From Pseudonocardia sp. (GTDB lineage Bacteria; Actinomycetota; Actinomycetes; Mycobacteriales; Pseudonocardiaceae), in contig NZ_JAJCYB010000063.1 of NCBI RefSeq assembly GCF_029263155.1, positions 1 through 64,000 of the forward strand: a DNA stretch of 64,000 bases. The letters run 5' to 3'. Positions 17,198 through 25,711 of this stretch are shown here, piece after piece. Position 1 is the first letter of the stretch. Each line of letters begins with the position of its first letter. The position numbers were made by a program, and so were the translations under genes. The notes beneath the pieces are model-generated. The model was given only the letters and a program-made list of their open reading frames with translations. It was not told the DNA's origin and searched no databases.

Positions 17198-18673
17198 ATG
17201 GGTACTGATCCCGATGCCGCCGAGGCACAGCTGAAGCCGGATGCGATCTCCTTCGTCGACGCGCTGGTGATCGGGCTCGCCTCCACCTCGCCCGCCTACA
17301 CCCTCGCCGCGATCATCGGACCGGTCGTGGCCCTCGTGGGGGTCAACGCACCGGGCGTGCTGCTGGCCTCGTTCGTGCCGATGCTGTTCATCGCGTCGGC
17401 GTTCCACCACCTCAACCGGGTCGACCAGGACTGCGGCACCACGTTCTCCTGGGTCACCCGCGCGATGGGACCGTGGTCCGGCTGGATCGGCGGCTGGGCG
17501 ATCGCCATGACCGGGGTGCTGGTCATCGGCTCGCTGGCCGACATCGCCGTCCGATTCGGCCTGCTCACGCTCGGCCTCGACGATCTCGCCGCCACCAACG
17601 CGCTGGTGATCCCGCTCACCGCCGTCGTCATCGTGGCCGTGACGGCCCTGTGCGTCCTGGGCACGGAGATCTCCGCCCGCTTCCAGAACGTGCTGATCCT
17701 CGCCCAGGTGCTGTCGTTGCTGGTGTTCGCGATCGTGGCGATCGCACGCGGGGTCGCGGGCGACAGCCCGCTCGACCCCGTCACCCCGTCGGTCTCCTGG
17801 CTCAACCCCTTCGCGGAGGGCGGCGCGGCGCTCACCGCCGGCCTCCTGCTCGGGGTGTTCGCGTTCTGGGGCTGGGAGTCGGCGGTGAACCTCACCGAGG
17901 AGACCCGTGACTCCGCGTCCGCCCCGGGCCGGGCCGGCATCGCCTCCACCGTCGTGCTGCTGATGACCTACCTGGCCGTGGCGTACGCGGTGATCACCTT
18001 CGCGGGTCCGGCATTCCTCGCCGACAACGACGAGGAGGGCGAGCTGATCTTCGCGCTGCTCGGCGAGCAGGTGCTCGGCGGCTGGGACTGGCTGCTGCTG
18101 CTGTCGGTCGCCACCTCCGCGCTCGCGTCCACCCAGACCACGATCATCCCCGCGTCACGGACCGGCCTGTCGATGGCACGCCGGGCCGCGCTGCCCCACC
18201 GGCTCGCACACATCCACCCCCGCTACCGCACTCCCGACGTCTCCACCTGGACCGTCGCCGCCATCGCGATCGCCTGGTACGTCCTGATCAGCCTGATCAG
18301 CGAGAACGCCCTGTTCGACTCGCTCACAGCGCTGTCGCTGCTGATCGCGTTCTACTACTCGCTCACCGGCATCGCCTGCGCCGTCTACTACCGCAAGCAG
18401 CTGCTGCGCAGCGTGTCCAACCTGATCCTGATCGGCCTCGGTCCACTCGTCGGCGCGGCGCTGCTGATCTACCTGCTGGTCCTGTCGGTCACCGACCTCA
18501 ACGATCCCGGGGCCAGCTCGTCGGGCGTGTCGTGGTTCGGCTTCGGCCCGCCGCTGGTGATCGGCGTGGGCATCTTCCTGATCGGCATCGTGTTCATGAT
18601 CGCGTGGCGCCTGCGCGACGTGCGGTTCTGGCGGGAACGACCCGGCATCGCCCCGGACACCGAGCAGGTCTGA
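17198..18673 (+). CDS. APC-superfamily amino-acid permease
   Basis: 491 residues, mostly hydrophobic, with about 12 membrane segments. The N-terminus LKPDAISFVDALVIGLASTSPAYTL contains the substrate-loop GLASTSPAY motif of the APC family; later segments include FWGWESAVNLTEETRD in the helix 6 region, typical of amino-acid/polyamine:cation symporters. Substrate cannot be told from sequence. The start has an SD-like GAGGGAG. A 33-residue membrane peptide and a BCCT transporter lie downstream on the same strand. Confidence 0.85.
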   Translation: MGTDPDAAEAQLKPDAISFVDALVIGLASTSPAYTLAAIIGPVVALVGVNAPGVLLASFVPMLFIASAFHHLNRVDQDCGTTFSWVTRAMGPWSGWIGGWAIAMTGVLVIGSLADIAVRFGLLTLGLDDLAATNALVIPLTAVVIVAVTALCVLGTEISARFQNVLILAQVLSLLVFAIVAIARGVAGDSPLDPVTPSVSWLNPFAEGGAALTAGLLLGVFAFWGWESAVNLTEETRDSASAPGRAGIASTVVLLMTYLAVAYAVITFAGPAFLADNDEEGELIFALLGEQVLGGWDWLLLLSVATSALASTQTTIIPASRTGLSMARRAALPHRLAHIHPRYRTPDVSTWTVAAIAIAWYVLISLISENALFDSLTALSLLIAFYYSLTGIACAVYYRKQLLRSVSNLILIGLGPLVGAALLIYLLVLSVTDLNDPGASSSGVSWFGFGPPLVIGVGIFLIGIVFMIAWRLRDVRFWRERPGIAPDTEQV

Positions 18674-18689
18674 GGTACCCGCGCCCAGC

Positions 18690-18791
18690 ATGCTGACCCC
18701 GCCGGCGGTTCTCACGCTCCTCGCCGGGCTGCTCGTCGTGGTGCTCATCGCCGGTACCGCGCCGCTGCCCGACGCCCGGCCGCCCCCCTGA
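18690..18791 (+). CDS. Putative small single-span membrane peptide (33 aa)
   Basis: An ATG at 18690, 17 bases after the permease stop, opens a 33-residue ORF (MLTPPAVLTLLAGLLVVVLI... ending in PLPDARPPP) with one clear hydrophobic helix. Small partner peptides are known for some transporter families (for example MetS of NSS transporters), so it could belong to the permease before it or the BCCT carrier after it. No good ribosome-binding site is visible, and it may be chance. Confidence 0.35.
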   Translation: MLTPPAVLTLLAGLLVVVLIAGTAPLPDARPPP

Positions 18792-18935
18792 TGCATCGAT
18801 GAAGATCCGGCTCCCGGTGGACATACCCGGCCGGATCACCGATCCTTGCCAGGCCGACGCCACGCCGTGCCAAGCCGCCAACGACGCCAACACCTGTCCG
18901 CCCCGCGGCGGCGTCGCGGAATGGAGAGCGCAGCC

Positions 18936-20597
18936 ATGGAGGATCTGGCTCGGAGGCTCGGGTTGCGAACCAACCCGCACATCTTCTTCTGGTCGGCCGG
19001 CTTGATGGTCGCCTTCCTCGTCCTGCTGCTGGCGTTCCCGGGGCCCATCGGGTCGGCCTTCGGCGCAGGTCGCGAGTGGATCGTCACCAACCTGGGCTGG
19101 TTCTTCATCCTCGGCGTCACCACCTGGCTGGTGTTCCTCGCCTGGGTCGCGCTGAGCAAGTACGGCCGCCTGCGCCTGGGCCACGAGGGCGACAAACCGG
19201 CGTACTCGAACCTGTCGTGGTTCGCGATGCTCTTCGCGGGCGGCATCGGCACGGTGCTGATGTTCTGGGGGGTGGCCGAGCCGATCTCGCACTTCTCCAA
19301 CCCGCCCTACGCCGGGGTGGAGCCCTACAGCGTGCAGGCGTCGCAGGACGCGATGACGATCTCGCTCTACCACCTGAGCCTGCACACCTGGGCGATCTTC
19401 ACGCTGCCCGGACTGGCCTTCGGGTACTACATCTACCGCTACGACCTGCCGATGCGGGTCTCCTCGGTGTTCTACCCCTTCCTCAAGGAGAAGATCCACG
19501 GACCGATCGGCAAGACGATCGACGTCTTCGCCGTGCTCGGCACCCTGTTCGGGCTGGCCGTCTCCCTGGGCCTGGGCACCTCGCAGATCAACGCCGGGCT
19601 GACCGCGCTGACCGGTGTCCCCGACGCCGTGTGGCCCAAGGTGCTCATCATCACCGCCCTGACCCTGGTCGCCACCGCCTCCATCGTGGCCGGGCTGGAC
19701 AAGGGCGTGCGCCGGCTGTCGAACGTCAACATCCTGATCGCCGTCGGACTGATGATCTTCGTGCTGATCGCCGGTGACACGATCTTCCTGCTGCGCCAGA
19801 TGATCGAGAGTGCAGGCCTCTACGCGCAGGAGATCGTCCCGCTGTCGTTCTGGAACGACTCCATGGCACAGTTCACCGACGAGGGCGGCTGGGGCTGGCA
19901 GGGCGGCTGGACCGTCTTCTACTGGGCGTGGACGGTCACCTGGGCGCCGTTCATGGGCGTGTTCCTCGCCCGGATCTCGCGCGGGCGCACCATCCGCCAG
20001 TTCGTCGGCGGCGTGCTCGTCGCCCCGTCGCTGTTCACGCTGGTCTGGTTCGTCACCTTCGGCTGGTCGGCGATGGAGATCGACGGGATCGGCGGGTCGG
20101 GCGGGCCCATCTCGGCGGCGGTCGCCGACAGCGTGCCGCTGGCGATGTTCGCCTTCTTCGACAACTTCCCGGCCGCCACGCTGATCTCGGGCATCGCGAT
20201 CGTCGTGGTCGCCCTGTTCTTCGCCACCTCGTCGGACTCGGCGTCGCTGGTCGTCGACATGCTGTGCTCGGGCACCGGCGAGGCCGGGCCCGTCCGCCAG
20301 CGCGTGTTCTGGGGTCTGTCGGAGGGGGCGCTGGCCGCGTCGCTGATCATCATCGGCGGCTCGGCGGGGCTCGAGGCACTCCAGCAGGTCATCACGGTGA
20401 TCGGCCTGCCGATCTTCCTGCTGGTCTTCGCGATGATGTTCGCGATGATCGCCGGCCTGCGGCAGGAGGTGTTCCCGCCCGCGCCGGTGCCCGATTCGCC
20501 TGCCACCAACGGGGCGGCCCCGACGAACCGGGACGGCCCGGCCGAGACCCCCGAATCCGACGACACGCACAAGACGACGCCGGTACCCCGTACCTAG
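18936..20597 (+). CDS. BCCT-family transporter (betaine/choline/carnitine type)
   Basis: 553 residues from ATG 18936, with GGAG nine bases upstream; longer in-frame starts give an Arg-rich leader. About 12 membrane helices. BCCT hallmarks are FWGVAEPISHFSNPP, the glycine-rich LGLGTSQINAGL stretch and the signature helix AWTVTWAPFMGVFLARISRG. It imports a quaternary-ammonium compound with Na+ or H+, probably for osmoprotection or as nutrient; substrate unresolved. The C-terminal ~40 residues are a polar cytosolic tail. A strong hairpin follows the stop. Confidence 0.88.
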   Translation: MEDLARRLGLRTNPHIFFWSAGLMVAFLVLLLAFPGPIGSAFGAGREWIVTNLGWFFILGVTTWLVFLAWVALSKYGRLRLGHEGDKPAYSNLSWFAMLFAGGIGTVLMFWGVAEPISHFSNPPYAGVEPYSVQASQDAMTISLYHLSLHTWAIFTLPGLAFGYYIYRYDLPMRVSSVFYPFLKEKIHGPIGKTIDVFAVLGTLFGLAVSLGLGTSQINAGLTALTGVPDAVWPKVLIITALTLVATASIVAGLDKGVRRLSNVNILIAVGLMIFVLIAGDTIFLLRQMIESAGLYAQEIVPLSFWNDSMAQFTDEGGWGWQGGWTVFYWAWTVTWAPFMGVFLARISRGRTIRQFVGGVLVAPSLFTLVWFVTFGWSAMEIDGIGGSGGPISAAVADSVPLAMFAFFDNFPAATLISGIAIVVVALFFATSSDSASLVVDMLCSGTGEAGPVRQRVFWGLSEGALAASLIIIGGSAGLEALQQVITVIGLPIFLLVFAMMFAMIAGLRQEVFPPAPVPDSPATNGAAPTNRDGPAETPESDDTHKTTPVPRT

Positions 20598-20621
20598 GCG
20601 CAACTCCACGTCGGACCCATA

Positions 20622-20682
20622 GCACTTCGGAGCCATAGCGCTGTTCTGCGACCACTGGAACAGCGTTGTGGCTCCGAAGTGC
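20622..20682. repeat. Long imperfect palindrome downstream of BCCT gene (terminator or mobile repeat)
   Basis: Arms 20622-20646 and 20658-20682 are 25 bases each with 23 matching positions, around an 11-base loop. The left arm begins GCACTTCGGAGCC and the right ends GGCTCCGAAGTGC. It can terminate the BCCT transcript just upstream of the cobalamin riboswitch. The AT content and long arms differ from local terminators, suggesting a dispersed palindromic repeat. Confidence 0.6.
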
Positions 20683-20697
20683 GTTCGGGTGCGACTC

Positions 20698-20812
20698 TCG
20701 TGACAGGATGAGCCCGTCCAGGTGACGGCGGACGAGGAAGCCGGTGCGAGTCCGGCGCGGTACCGCCACTGTCAGCCCTTCGGGGCGAGCCAGAGACTCA
20801 CGCCGTCACCCA
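20698..20812 (+). promoter_or_regulatory. Cobalamin riboswitch
   Basis: The core features of the B12 riboswitch are visible: GAGGAAGCCGGTGCGAGTCC (20734-20753), the GCCACTGT element (20765-20772) and a B12-box-like GCCAGAGACTCACGCC (20789-20804). Segments 20721-20730 and 20801-20810 are perfectly complementary (GGTGACGGCG / CGCCGTCACC) and close the structure. It lies 45 bases before the binding-protein gene of a B12-type ABC importer, so it likely shuts that operon off when cobalamin is present. The peripheral domains are short. Confidence 0.85.
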
Positions 20813-20856
20813 CCTCCAGTTCGGGGCGGATCTCCCCGAGAGAGGCCGGTGGCGCC

Positions 20857-21990
20857 GTGCGTGCCCTCCCCGTTCTGCTCGTCCTGCTCGCGGTCGCCGG
20901 GTGTGCCGCGGCGCCGCCCACGCCTGCCACGGACTGCGCGCCCGCCTCGGGCGGCCGGTCCACCGTCGAGCACGCCGAGAACTTCTCGCTGCAATACGAG
21001 GACGGCTACCAGGTGCTCACGGTGCACGAGCCGTCGCCGGGCGCGCCCGCGGAGTCCTACGTGCTGGTGAGCTGCGGGGCCACGCCGGAGGTGCCGCCGG
21101 AGCTCGCGGCCGCGCAGCGGATCACCGTGCCCGTGGACAGCCTGTACTCCGGCTCCACCACGCACCTGCCCCTGCTCGTCGACCTCGACCGCGTCGACGT
21201 GCTCACCGGCGTCGCGACGGCGGGTTTCGTCAGCTCGCCGCAGGTGCGGGAGGCGATCGAGGCGGGCGCCGTGGCCGAGTACGCGCCCACCGAGCAGGTC
21301 GACGTGGAGCGCGTCGTCACCGGGCGCCCCGACGTCCTGATGACCGGTGGCTTCGACGACCCTGCGTACGCGACGCTGCGCGGGGCCGGCGTCCCGGTCG
21401 TCGCCAACGCGGAGTACCTGGAGCCCACGCCGCTCGGCCGCGCGGAGTGGATCAAGGTGATGGCCGCGCTGACCGGGGACGAGCTGCGCGCGACCGCGGT
21501 GTTCGACCAGGTCGAGGCCTCGTACACCGGTACCGAGGCGCGGGCGGCGGGGGCGGCACCGGTGCCCGTCGTCGCCGGGTCGCTGTTCGAGGGCGTGTGG
21601 AGCGTGCCGGCGGGCGGGAGCTACATGGGGCGGCTGCTCGCCGACGCGGGCGGCGCCAACCCGTGGGCGGCAGATCCCTCCGCGAGCAGCCTCACCCTGG
21701 ACTTCGAGACGGTGTTCGCGAAGGCCGGGCAGGCCCCGGTGTGGCTGGCCACCCAGGACTGGGCGAGCCGCGCCGACGCCCTGGCCGCCGACCCGCGCTA
21801 CGGCGAGCTGGCCGCGATGCGGGAGGGTCGGACGTTCACCGCGAACAAGGCGATCGGGCCCGGTGGCGGCAACGACTTCTACGAACGCGGAGTCACCCGC
21901 CCCGACCTGGTGCTCGCCGACCTGGTCGCGATCCTGCACCCCGAGCTGGCACCCGGCCACGAGTCCACGTTCTACACCGAGCTCCGATGA
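20857..21990 (+). CDS. ABC importer substrate-binding lipoprotein, B12/cobamide type (BtuF-like)
   Basis: 377 residues from GTG 20857. The lipoprotein signal peptide has the lipobox VAGC at ~13-16. The body is a class III periplasmic-binding fold: VDVLTGVATAGFVSSPQVRE, RPDVLMTGGFDDPAYATLRG, VPVVANAEYLEPTPLGRAEWIK and the C-terminal lobe (GGANPWA, TFTANKAIGPGGGNDFYE). The riboswitch upstream and FecCD-type permease and ATPase downstream make a cobalamin-type substrate most likely; the protein alone could also bind another metal chelate. The stop overlaps the next start (ATGA). Confidence 0.82.
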   Translation: MRALPVLLVLLAVAGCAAAPPTPATDCAPASGGRSTVEHAENFSLQYEDGYQVLTVHEPSPGAPAESYVLVSCGATPEVPPELAAAQRITVPVDSLYSGSTTHLPLLVDLDRVDVLTGVATAGFVSSPQVREAIEAGAVAEYAPTEQVDVERVVTGRPDVLMTGGFDDPAYATLRGAGVPVVANAEYLEPTPLGRAEWIKVMAALTGDELRATAVFDQVEASYTGTEARAAGAAPVPVVAGSLFEGVWSVPAGGSYMGRLLADAGGANPWAADPSASSLTLDFETVFAKAGQAPVWLATQDWASRADALAADPRYGELAAMREGRTFTANKAIGPGGGNDFYERGVTRPDLVLADLVAILHPELAPGHESTFYTELR

Positions 21991-23282
21991 CGCCCACCCC
22001 CGCGAGTCGGGGCGTGAGTGCGCGCGAGTCGGGGCCTGAGTGCGACCACCCACCCGCGAGTCGGGGCGTGAATGCGCGCGAGTCGGGGCCTGAGTGCGCG
22101 ATCCCCACCCCGGCGGCTCGCACGGATCCGGCGACACGCGCGCACCCAGAGCCCGACTCGCGCACACCGAGAGCCCGACTCGCGCGCACGGAGGGCCCGA
22201 CTCGCGGGGCCGGAGACCCCGACTCGCGGGGGCGGGGGCGGGGGCGGGGGCGGGGGCGGGGGGCCTTCGCCGTGGGGGTGCTCGGTGTGGCCGGCGTGGT
22301 CGCGCTCGTGCTGGCCGTCGCCGTCGGGCCCGTCGTCGTGTCGCCGCTGGACACCGTCGCCGTGCTGCTGGGGCTCACCCCGGCCGATCCCGCCGCCCCG
22401 GTGCTGATCGGGGCGGTCCGGGTGCCGCGGGCGCTCACCGCGGCGCTGGCCGGGGCCGCGCTCGGCGTCGCCGGGCTGCAGCTGCAGACGCTGTTCCGCA
22501 ACCCGCTGGCCGAGCCGTACGTGCTCGGCGTCAGCGCGGGGGCGAGCCTGGGTGTCGCGCTGGCCGTGGCGGGCGCGGCGGGCGGCTCGGCGGGCACGTT
22601 CACCGCGGGGGTGGTCGGGGCCGGGCGCGCAGGGACGGTGGTCGCCGCGGCCGTGGGTGCCGGGCTCGTGCTGGGCGTGGTGCTGCTGCTGTCGCGGTGG
22701 GTGCGCTCCGGGGTCGTGCTGCTGATCGTCGGGGTGATGCTCGGGTCGCTGGCGACGGCCGGGGTCAGCCTGCTGCTCACCGTGATCGACCCGCAGCGCG
22801 CGCAGCAGTTCATCGCGTGGGGACTGGGCAGCTTCTCCGGGACGACCGGCGCCGACCTGGCCGTCCTCGCGCCGGTCGTCGCGATCGGGCTGCTCGTCGC
22901 GCTGGCCGGCTCGAAGGCGCTCAACGCGCTGCTGCTCGGCGAGGACCACGCCCGCAGCGTCGGCGTGCGGATCGGGCGGGTCCGGCTGCTGGTCCTGGTG
23001 TCCTCGGCGGTGCTGGCCGGGGCGGTCACGGCCTTCTGCGGGCCGGTGGCGTTCCTCGGCATGGCCGTGCCGCACCTCGCCCGCCTGGCGGCGGGCACCT
23101 CCGACCACCGGGTCCTGCTGCCCGCCGCCCTGCTGACCGGATCGACGGTCGCCCTGGTCTGCGCGCTGGCCGCGCACCTGCCGTGGCTGCCCGGGCCGAT
23201 CCCGGTCAACGTGATCACGTCGGTGGTCGGTGCGCCGGCCGTCATCGCCGTACTGATCCGCAGCCGGCTGGTGAACCCGTGA
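21987..23282 (+). CDS. ABC importer permease, FecCD/BtuC type, with repeat-derived N-terminal extension
   Basis: 431 residues if started at the coupled ATG 21987. Residues ~1-90 are translated repeat DNA (ASRGVSARESGPEC twice, then an RG repeat); the real permease begins near residue 93 (FAVGVLGVAGVVALVLA). FecCD motifs: VRVPRALTAALAGAALGVAG, LQTLFRNPLAEPYVLGVSAG, CGPVAFLGMAVPHLAR. An alternative GTG start at 22272 with a G-rich upstream tract would give a normal-length ~336-residue permease. Which start is used cannot be decided. Overlaps the ATPase start by four bases. Confidence 0.85.
   Translation: MTPTPASRGVSARESGPECDHPPASRGVNARESGPECAIPTPAARTDPATRAHPEPDSRTPRARLARTEGPTRGAGDPDSRGRGRGRGRGRGAFAVGVLGVAGVVALVLAVAVGPVVVSPLDTVAVLLGLTPADPAAPVLIGAVRVPRALTAALAGAALGVAGLQLQTLFRNPLAEPYVLGVSAGASLGVALAVAGAAGGSAGTFTAGVVGAGRAGTVVAAAVGAGLVLGVVLLLSRWVRSGVVLLIVGVMLGSLATAGVSLLLTVIDPQRAQQFIAWGLGSFSGTTGADLAVLAPVVAIGLLVALAGSKALNALLLGEDHARSVGVRIGRVRLLVLVSSAVLAGAVTAFCGPVAFLGMAVPHLARLAAGTSDHRVLLPAALLTGSTVALVCALAAHLPWLPGPIPVNVITSVVGAPAVIAVLIRSRLVNP
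22001..22263. repeat. Array of GCGAGTCGGG repeats plus (GGGGGC)n tract
   Basis: Four direct copies of CGCGAGTCGGGG (22001, 22023, 22055, 22077) are followed by four inverted copies of CCCGACTCGCG (22152, 22174, 22196, 22218), mostly at 22-base spacing. The first four form a tandem duplication of a 44-base unit (22001-22044 and 22055-22098, one mismatch). A hexanucleotide GGGGGC tract (~22228-22263) closes the region. The array lies in frame in the 5' end of the permease gene. Confidence 0.85.
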
Positions 23283-24043
23283 CGCTCGCGCTCCGCGGCC
23301 TGACGGTGGGGCACCGCCGCGCGCCCGCGGTGCTCAGCGGCGTCGACCTCGACGCCGCGCCCGGCGAGCTGACCGTGCTGCTCGGACCGAACGGGGCGGG
23401 CAAGTCGACGCTGCTGCGCACGGTCGCCTGCCTGCTCCCCGCGGCCGCCGGGTCGGCCCGGCTGGGTGCCACCGACCTCGCCGCGCTCGCCCCCGCACAG
23501 CGGGCCCGCCGGGTCGCCGTGGTGCTCACCGAACGGGTCGACCCCGGCCTGCTGACGGCGCGCGAGCTCGCCGCGCTGGGCCGCCACCCGCACACCGGCG
23601 CGCACGGCACGCTGCGCGCCACCGACCACGCCGCCGTCGACGACGCGCTCGCGGCCGTGCGCGCCGAGCACCTGGCCGGCCGCCGCGTCGCCCACCTCTC
23701 CGACGGCGAACGCCAGCGGGTGCTGATCGCCCGCGCCCTGGCCCAGGCACCGGACCTGCTGCTGCTCGACGAACCGACCGCGTTCCTCGACGCCCCGTCG
23801 CGGGTCGCGGTCACCGGCCTGCTGCGCCGGCTGGCGCGGGAGCGGGGCATCGTCGTCGTCGCCTCCACCCACGACGTGGAGCTCGCCCTGCGCGTCGCGG
23901 ACCGGGTGTGGCTGCTGGACCGGGACGGCGGGGTGGGCACCGGGACGCCCGCGGAGCTCGTCGCCGCCGGGGCCCTGGGCCGGGCCTTCGACAGCGACGA
24001 GCTCCGGTTCGACGCGGACGCCGGCACGTTCGTCATGCGGTGA
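23279..24043 (+). CDS. ABC importer ATPase, BtuD/FepC type
   Basis: 254 residues, GTG start overlapping the permease stop. Walker A GPNGAGKS, ABC signature LSDGERQR, Walker B LLLLDEPT, D-loop and switch His (STHDVELAL) are all intact. Third gene of the riboswitch-controlled importer (binding protein, permease, ATPase); it powers uptake of cobalamin or a related chelate. The stop lies two bases from the stop of the convergent peptidase gene. Confidence 0.88.
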   Translation: MTLALRGLTVGHRRAPAVLSGVDLDAAPGELTVLLGPNGAGKSTLLRTVACLLPAAAGSARLGATDLAALAPAQRARRVAVVLTERVDPGLLTARELAALGRHPHTGAHGTLRATDHAAVDDALAAVRAEHLAGRRVAHLSDGERQRVLIARALAQAPDLLLLDEPTAFLDAPSRVAVTGLLRRLARERGIVVVASTHDVELALRVADRVWLLDRDGGVGTGTPAELVAAGALGRAFDSDELRFDADAGTFVMR

Positions 24044-24044
24044 G

Positions 24045-25613
24045 CTACCCACCGAGCCCCTCGGGGTTGGTGGTGGCGGCCGGCTCCTGCGCGCAGACCG
24101 TGCCCGGCGAGGGCACCTCGCCGTCGATCAGGTAGCGGTCCACCGCACCGTCGACGCACGGGCCACTGGTGCGGTAGGAGCCGTGCCCGACCCCCTCGCG
24201 GGTGAGCAGCACCCCGCCCTCCAGCGACTCCGCCATCGCCTGCGCCCACGGGTAGGGGGTCTGCGAGTCCTCCCGGCCCCCGACGACGAGGATCGGCGGG
24301 GCACCCGCGGCGGTCAGCGGGCCGGTGAACCGGTCGGGGTTGGACGCCGGCCACTCGGTGCAGGACAGCAGGATCATCCCGGAGAGGTCGCCGAACCGCG
24401 GGTTCGCGGCGGCGATCTCGGCGGCGTTGCGCTCGTGCTCGTCGACGTCGGCGGGCACCGCCCGATCCAGGCAGTTGACCGCCATGTTCGCCTCGAGGAA
24501 GCCCGCGGGCGTGCCGTCCGGCTCGCGGGACAGCAGCTGCGAGAGCGCGAGCAGCACCGACCCGTCGCCGTTCTGCGCGGACAGCAGGCCCGCGGTCAGC
24601 GCGGGCCACAGCGTGCGGGCGAACATCGCGGTCCGGGCGGCCAGCAGGGCGGTCGCGCCGTCGACCCGGCCTCCGGCAACGCCCGGGGCGGACGGCACGT
24701 CCAGCGGGGCCGCCTCCAGCTGCGCGACGAGCGCGTCGAACGCCGCCTGCGGGTCGCCGTCCCCGAACGGGCAGGCCGCACCCTCGTCGCGGCAGGTGGC
24801 GAACCACAGGTCGAGCATCCGTTCCCCGCCCGCGGCCTGCTCGGCGGTGGCGGCGAGCGGGTCCTGCTGCCACCGGACCGGGTGGACCGGCGCGTCGAGC
24901 ACCATGTGCCGGACCCGGTCCGGGAACAGCGTGGCGTAGGTGGCCCCCAGCAGCGTGCCGTAGGACGTCCCGAGGTAGCTGATCTGCTCCTCGCCCAGTC
25001 CGGTGCGGACCAGGTCCATGTCGCGGGCGACGTCGTCGGTGGCCATGTTCGCCAGCAGCGCCGGGTCGACGCCCTCCGCGCAGCCCTCGGCCAGCTCCCG
25101 CGCCTCGGCGTCGAGCACCTCGCGCGGCAGCCCGCCGGTCAGGGTCGGGTCGAGGTCGGCCGCCAGGTCCTCCTCGCGCTGCGCGTCGGACAGGCAGCGG
25201 ATCCCGTCGCTCTCCCCCACCCCGCGCGGGTCCATGCCGACGATGTCGTAGCGGGCCAGCAGCTCGGGCGACCAGCTGCCCGGGTCCGTCGGCGTGCCGA
25301 TCATGCGGACGCCCTCGGTGGCCGACCCGCCCGGCCCGCCCGGGTTCACCAGCAGGCTGCCGATCCGCTGCGCAGGCTCGGTGGCGCGGTGGCGCACCAG
25401 GCCGAGCTCGACCGTCGGCCCGCCGGGGTCGGCGTGGTCGACGGGTACGTCGTACGTGGCGCAGTCGAGGTTCGTGCCGCACTCCTGCCAGTCGACGGCG
25501 GCGACCACGGGTGGGGCGGGCTCCCCGGCCGCCCCACCCGTCGCGCATCCGGCCAGCACGGCGACGGCCAGCGCGGCCGCCGATGCCCTGATCGTTCTCC
25601 GACGTGATCGCAT
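24045..25613 (-). CDS. Secreted alpha/beta-hydrolase, TAP-like tripeptidyl aminopeptidase
   Basis: 522 residues with a lipoprotein signal (VAVLAGC, Cys ~22). Alpha/beta-hydrolase: oxyanion region LVNPGGPGGS, nucleophile Ser in LGTSYGTLLGATY, catalytic Asp in GGREDSQTPYPWA and His in REGVGHGSY, which belong to the C-terminal TAP-like domain. Family members (Streptomyces SlpD/SlpE, mycobacterial CaeA-type) are cell-surface peptidases or esterases. Triad complete. A 12-bp palindrome (25694-25705) lies ~80 bases upstream. Confidence 0.85.
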   Translation of the reverse strand: MRSRRRTIRASAAALAVAVLAGCATGGAAGEPAPPVVAAVDWQECGTNLDCATYDVPVDHADPGGPTVELGLVRHRATEPAQRIGSLLVNPGGPGGSATEGVRMIGTPTDPGSWSPELLARYDIVGMDPRGVGESDGIRCLSDAQREEDLAADLDPTLTGGLPREVLDAEARELAEGCAEGVDPALLANMATDDVARDMDLVRTGLGEEQISYLGTSYGTLLGATYATLFPDRVRHMVLDAPVHPVRWQQDPLAATAEQAAGGERMLDLWFATCRDEGAACPFGDGDPQAAFDALVAQLEAAPLDVPSAPGVAGGRVDGATALLAARTAMFARTLWPALTAGLLSAQNGDGSVLLALSQLLSREPDGTPAGFLEANMAVNCLDRAVPADVDEHERNAAEIAAANPRFGDLSGMILLSCTEWPASNPDRFTGPLTAAGAPPILVVGGREDSQTPYPWAQAMAESLEGGVLLTREGVGHGSYRTSGPCVDGAVDRYLIDGEVPSPGTVCAQEPAATTNPEGLGG

Positions 25614-25711
25614 GCACCGATCGTCGGCGGCGGCCGGAGCGCCCGGCAGTCGTCGCCGTCACCGGGGCCCGTGACGCCCCGCGCGGGCCCCGATGACAGC
25701 TGTCACGACCG

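Noticed and set aside
16951..17208. Small plus-strand ORF before the APC permease
   Set aside because: Arg/Pro/Gly-rich composition, no ribosome-binding site and overlap with the permease start; no family resemblance.
22001..22228. Regular 22-bp spaced repeats considered as a CRISPR array
   Set aside because: Units are ~12 bp with near-identical short spacers, two orientations, in a coding frame, and no cas genes are present.
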